Assembly (NCBI GenBank): GCA_041628815.1
Contig: JBFKOL010000062.1
Coordinates: 1-16,286, forward strand
Length of the DNA: 16,286 nt
DNA from: JBFKOL01 sp041628815
GTDB taxonomy: Bacteria > Bacteroidota > Bacteroidia > Chitinophagales > Saprospiraceae
Direction of reading: 5' to 3'
The notes beneath the pieces were generated by a model. The model worked only from the letters and a program-made list of their open reading frames with translations. It made no database searches and was not told the origin of the DNA. A program made the position numbers and the translations under genes. Shown here in pieces: positions 14,196 through 16,286 of this stretch; position 1 is the first letter of the stretch; every line of letters begins with the position of its first letter.

Positions 14196-15218
14196 ATGAA
14201 AACCTTACGTCTGGCGGTTATCGGTCTGGGAAGGATCGGGAAAATACACCTCGATACGCTTTTGGGAATGACGGGTAGTGTAGAGGTGGTAGGGATTGCC
14301 GATCCTGATCCGGTGCAACTCAATTGGGGTAAAGCACGCACGAGTTGTCCTCTTTTCAGGGATTACAAGTTGATGTTTAAAGAAGTAAAAGCCGATGCAG
14401 TGGCCATATGCTCGCCCACCACTACCCACTTTGAGGTAGTAGAACATGCTTGCCGGTTGGGCCTCGATATCTTTTGTGAAAAACCATTGGAAACCTCCCT
14501 CGGGAAGATAGAGGCTATTCGGCAAATGTCTACGGATGCAGGCATACAGGTACAGGTGGGATTTCAACGAAGGTTTGATTCTAATTTTGTAGATCTTAAG
14601 AGAGCGGTGGATGCGGGCCAGGTCGGCGAATTGCATCTCGTCAATATTACCAGCCGGGACCCTTCACCTCCACCCATTGAATTTGTAAAATCTTCGGGTG
14701 GCCTTTTCATGGACATGACCATTCACGATTTTGATATGGTCCGTTTTGTGACCGGTGATGAAGTGGATACGGTTTTTGCACAGGCAGATGTGCGGGTAGA
14801 CCCGGCTATAGGGAAAGCCGGGGATGTGGATACTGCCATGTTGATGATCAGGATGAAAAACAAGACACTCGTGCATGTCGACAACAGCCGGAAGGCGGTT
14901 TATGGTTACGATCAGAGGGTTGAGGTATTTGGCAGCATGGGCATGATCCAGTCTTTCAACAAGACTCCGGCGGTTCATTTATTCCACGATGCACGGGGTT
15001 CGCATGGACCAAGCCCATATTATTTCTTCCTGGAAAGGTATGAAGACGCATACAGGGAAGAGATGAGCCGATTTGTGGAGTCCTTATCTACGAATAAACC
15101 GGTAAGTGTAGGCATTGAAGACGCTTACCAGGCCACGGCCATTGCCATGTCTGCAAAACGGTCCCTATTTGAAGGCAGGCCTGTTTCTATCGAAGAAATC
15201 GTTCGAGACACCCAGTAG
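14196..15218 (+). CDS. iolG: Inositol 2-dehydrogenase-like oxidoreductase (Gfo/Idh/MocA family)
   Basis: By family it oxidises myo-inositol to scyllo-inosose with NAD+. The 340-residue protein has the Rossmann start RLAVIGLGRIGKIH (5-18) and ADAVAICSPTTTH, then FCEKPLE with K96. The substrate domain holds GFQRRFDSNF, NITSRDPSPPPIEF (150-163), FMDMTIHDFDM (171-181) with D173 and H177, and VHVDNSRKAVYGYDQRVEVFGS. K96, D173 and H177 match the catalytic Lys-Asp-His of IolG proteins. The run DNSRKAVYGYDQRVEVFGS is especially IolG-like. Related dehydrogenases can act on other sugars or polyols, so the exact substrate is not certain. I chose ATG 14196, preceded by AGGAAAG; an in-frame ATG at 14124 would add 24 residues before the fold and cover the likely promoter. 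No other iol genes are in view. It converges on the cytochrome gene, 9 nt away. Confidence 0.85.
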   Translation: MKTLRLAVIGLGRIGKIHLDTLLGMTGSVEVVGIADPDPVQLNWGKARTSCPLFRDYKLMFKEVKADAVAICSPTTTHFEVVEHACRLGLDIFCEKPLETSLGKIEAIRQMSTDAGIQVQVGFQRRFDSNFVDLKRAVDAGQVGELHLVNITSRDPSPPPIEFVKSSGGLFMDMTIHDFDMVRFVTGDEVDTVFAQADVRVDPAIGKAGDVDTAMLMIRMKNKTLVHVDNSRKAVYGYDQRVEVFGSMGMIQSFNKTPAVHLFHDARGSHGPSPYYFFLERYEDAYREEMSRFVESLSTNKPVSVGIEDAYQATAIAMSAKRSLFEGRPVSIEEIVRDTQ

Positions 15219-15227
15219 TAAAAAAAG

Positions 15228-15644
15228 CTATTCTTTACAATTCTCCAGTGCTGAGCGCAGTTCGGTTAACGTGATTTGCTGCCGGTTGCCCCACCGGTCG
15301 GCTATGTAATTTACGAGGTTGAACATTTCCGCCTCGGTTAAATTCTTTATACCTGGCATGGCCACGTTTTTAAGTAGGCTTCCTTTTTTACCCATCCGGA
15401 TGATGCATGGGAGACCGGATAAGCCCTCTTTCACATAACTCGATCCCGTCATTGGCGGGTAAAGGACTCCCACACCGGATCCATCGGGCATGTGACAATT
15501 AGAGCAATGGATCCTGTAAAGCCTTTCTCCCTGAGAGAATCTCTGCCCCCCACATGCCAGCAAACCCAGAATGAATACAGTAGCCCAACAAAAAATTCTA
15601 TGGGTAGGTCGCCAGCAATACATTAATGTCTTTGAGAAAATCAT
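15228..15644 (-). CDS. Lipoprotein c-type cytochrome (single haem)
   Basis: The 138-residue protein has a hydrophobic segment ending in a lipobox, FILGLLAC, so C31 would be lipidated and the domain placed at a periplasmic membrane face. The class I cytochrome c fold shows CSNCHMPDGSG (47-57), with haem attachment at C47, C50 and H51, and AMPGIKNLTEAEMFNLVNYIADRW with M97 as the likely distal ligand. It would carry electrons to or from a respiratory complex. The start at 15644 overlaps the end of the SCO gene by 47 nt; ATG 15623 is a good alternative and trims seven residues, leaving a 26-nt overlap. Either way it is translationally coupled to SCO. The short C-terminal tail after the fold (QQITLTELRSALENCKE) is not informative. 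Confidence 0.9.
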   Translation of the reverse strand: MIFSKTLMYCWRPTHRIFCWATVFILGLLACGGQRFSQGERLYRIHCSNCHMPDGSGVGVLYPPMTGSSYVKEGLSGLPCIIRMGKKGSLLKNVAMPGIKNLTEAEMFNLVNYIADRWGNRQQITLTELRSALENCKE

Positions 15645-16224
15645 CTACTGATTCTGGATCGGTGCCGTCACAAAATGATCTGATTCGTCCGTTGCGGTCT
15701 ACGAGTATGATCTTGCCGCTGTGATCAAAGCCACCTGGTGCCGATGGGTCCTCGTATGCGGCAACAAAATAATCGTCCGCAATGTCGAGCAGTTTTTCTT
15801 TATCACCAGTCAAGAAATGCCAGCGGGCATGGTCAACGCCCAAGTTTTCCGCGTAGGTTTTCAAAACGGTTACAGAATCCCTTTTCGGATCGATCGTGTG
15901 TGATACAAGGAGCACATCTGTTCTTTCGCCAATGTGATCATAAATGCGCAACATTTGCTTTTTTACTATGGGACAGATGGACGGGCAAGAAGTGAAAAAG
16001 AAATCCGTGACATAAGTGATTCCTGCATACGAAACATTGGTTATGGTATCTCCTAACTGGTTGACAAAGGAGAAATCAGCTATTCGGTGGATAAGCGTGT
16101 CTCCAGAGAGGTCTACCCGGTCCCCGATATAGGGAAGTGTCTTGGGGGAATTTTGACAAGACCAGGTTGTAGCAAACAAGGTCAAAAATAACAAACCGGC
16201 AATTGACAGAACGCTATTCCTCAT
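15598..16224 (-). CDS. SCO1/SenC-family copper-binding thioredoxin-fold protein
   Basis: SCO proteins bind copper at the outer face of the cytoplasmic membrane and help build the CuA centre of haem-copper oxidases or act as thiol-disulphide reductases. The 208-residue protein has an N-terminal hydrophobic segment (SVLSIAGLLFLTLFATTWSC); C23 could be lipidated although the lipobox is not canonical. The SCO motif is FFFTSCPSICPIV with C80 and C84 (CxxxC), and FDHSGKIILVDRNGRI supplies the third copper ligand H168. The motif VSHTIDPKRDS is also typical. The start is ATG 16224, which overlaps the end of the upstream gene by 11 nt. A TTG 21 nt further up is in frame but is not needed. Confidence 0.93.
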   Translation of the reverse strand: MRNSVLSIAGLLFLTLFATTWSCQNSPKTLPYIGDRVDLSGDTLIHRIADFSFVNQLGDTITNVSYAGITYVTDFFFTSCPSICPIVKKQMLRIYDHIGERTDVLLVSHTIDPKRDSVTVLKTYAENLGVDHARWHFLTGDKEKLLDIADDYFVAAYEDPSAPGGFDHSGKIILVDRNGRIRSFCDGTDPESVDDFLKDINVLLATYP

Positions 16225-16286
16225 CGATTGACAGTTTTCTTGCAAGTTCCAGTGATTGAAGCATCTGGTCTTTTACTTTCGAAATG
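16214..16286 (-). CDS. C-terminal end of an unidentified gene (enters from the right edge)
   Basis: A frame open to the window edge ends with TAG at 16214-16216 and encodes 23 visible residues, ISKVKDQMLQSLELARKLSIDEE. This is a helical, charged tail and is too short to identify. The last 11 nt overlap the SCO start as ATGAGGAATAG, an arrangement typical of operon genes, so it probably belongs with SCO and the cytochrome. Confidence 0.6.
   Translation of the reverse strand, partial: ISKVKDQMLQSLELARKLSIDEE

Overview
The window looks like a piece of a Bacteroidota chromosome, most likely a Saprospiria- or Cytophagia-like environmental lineage. The phylum call rests on three things: a TonB-dependent receptor with an N-terminal carboxypeptidase-regulatory-like domain, a secreted 3-keto-disaccharide-hydrolase (DUF1080) protein, and perfect matches to the Bacteroidota -7 promoter element TAnnTTTG before two genes. 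Clear Shine-Dalgarno sites are mostly absent. The class-level guess is inference. No rRNA, tRNA, CRISPR array or intact mobile element was found.

Left part (1-4170). A truncated, secreted M14 zinc carboxypeptidase points leftward out of the window. Divergent to it is a tight rightward gene string: a small two-helix membrane protein, a polyprenyl-phosphate sugar-1-phosphate transferase that would start an envelope or exopolysaccharide glycan, shikimate dehydrogenase AroE (ATGA overlap with the transferase), and proline dehydrogenase 9 nt later. Spacing implies one operon although the functions are unrelated.

Middle (4186-10905). Leftward lie a CoA-binding Rossmann protein and a membrane-anchored coiled-coil protein with its own strong intrinsic terminator. 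A PolB-type 3'-5' exonuclease runs rightward and meets a leftward metallo-beta-lactamase-fold hydrolase. Ribulose-phosphate 3-epimerase follows, with a good promoter, and then a large TonB-dependent outer-membrane receptor 16 nt downstream.

Gap (10906-11679). This is the only long non-coding stretch. It holds a 4 x 7-bp tandem repeat, an AT-rich segment, a possible frameshifted remnant of an HxlR-like regulator on the minus strand, and a cluster of inverted repeats ending in a perfect 12-bp terminator hairpin. The last could be an undescribed structured RNA.

Right part (11680-16286). A beta-carbonic anhydrase and a TetR-type regulator are divergent around a 251-nt regulatory region. A secreted DUF1080 protein is divergent from an IolG-like inositol 2-dehydrogenase, and the 146 nt between them carry two long inverted repeats. 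The last block, on the minus strand, is a translationally overlapping string: an unidentified gene end, a SCO1/SenC copper protein and a lipoprotein c-type cytochrome, pointing to respiratory electron transfer or oxidase assembly. Most genes are housekeeping or well-known families. The less explained material is the 10.9-11.6 kb gap, the palindromes between divergent genes, and two unassigned membrane proteins.
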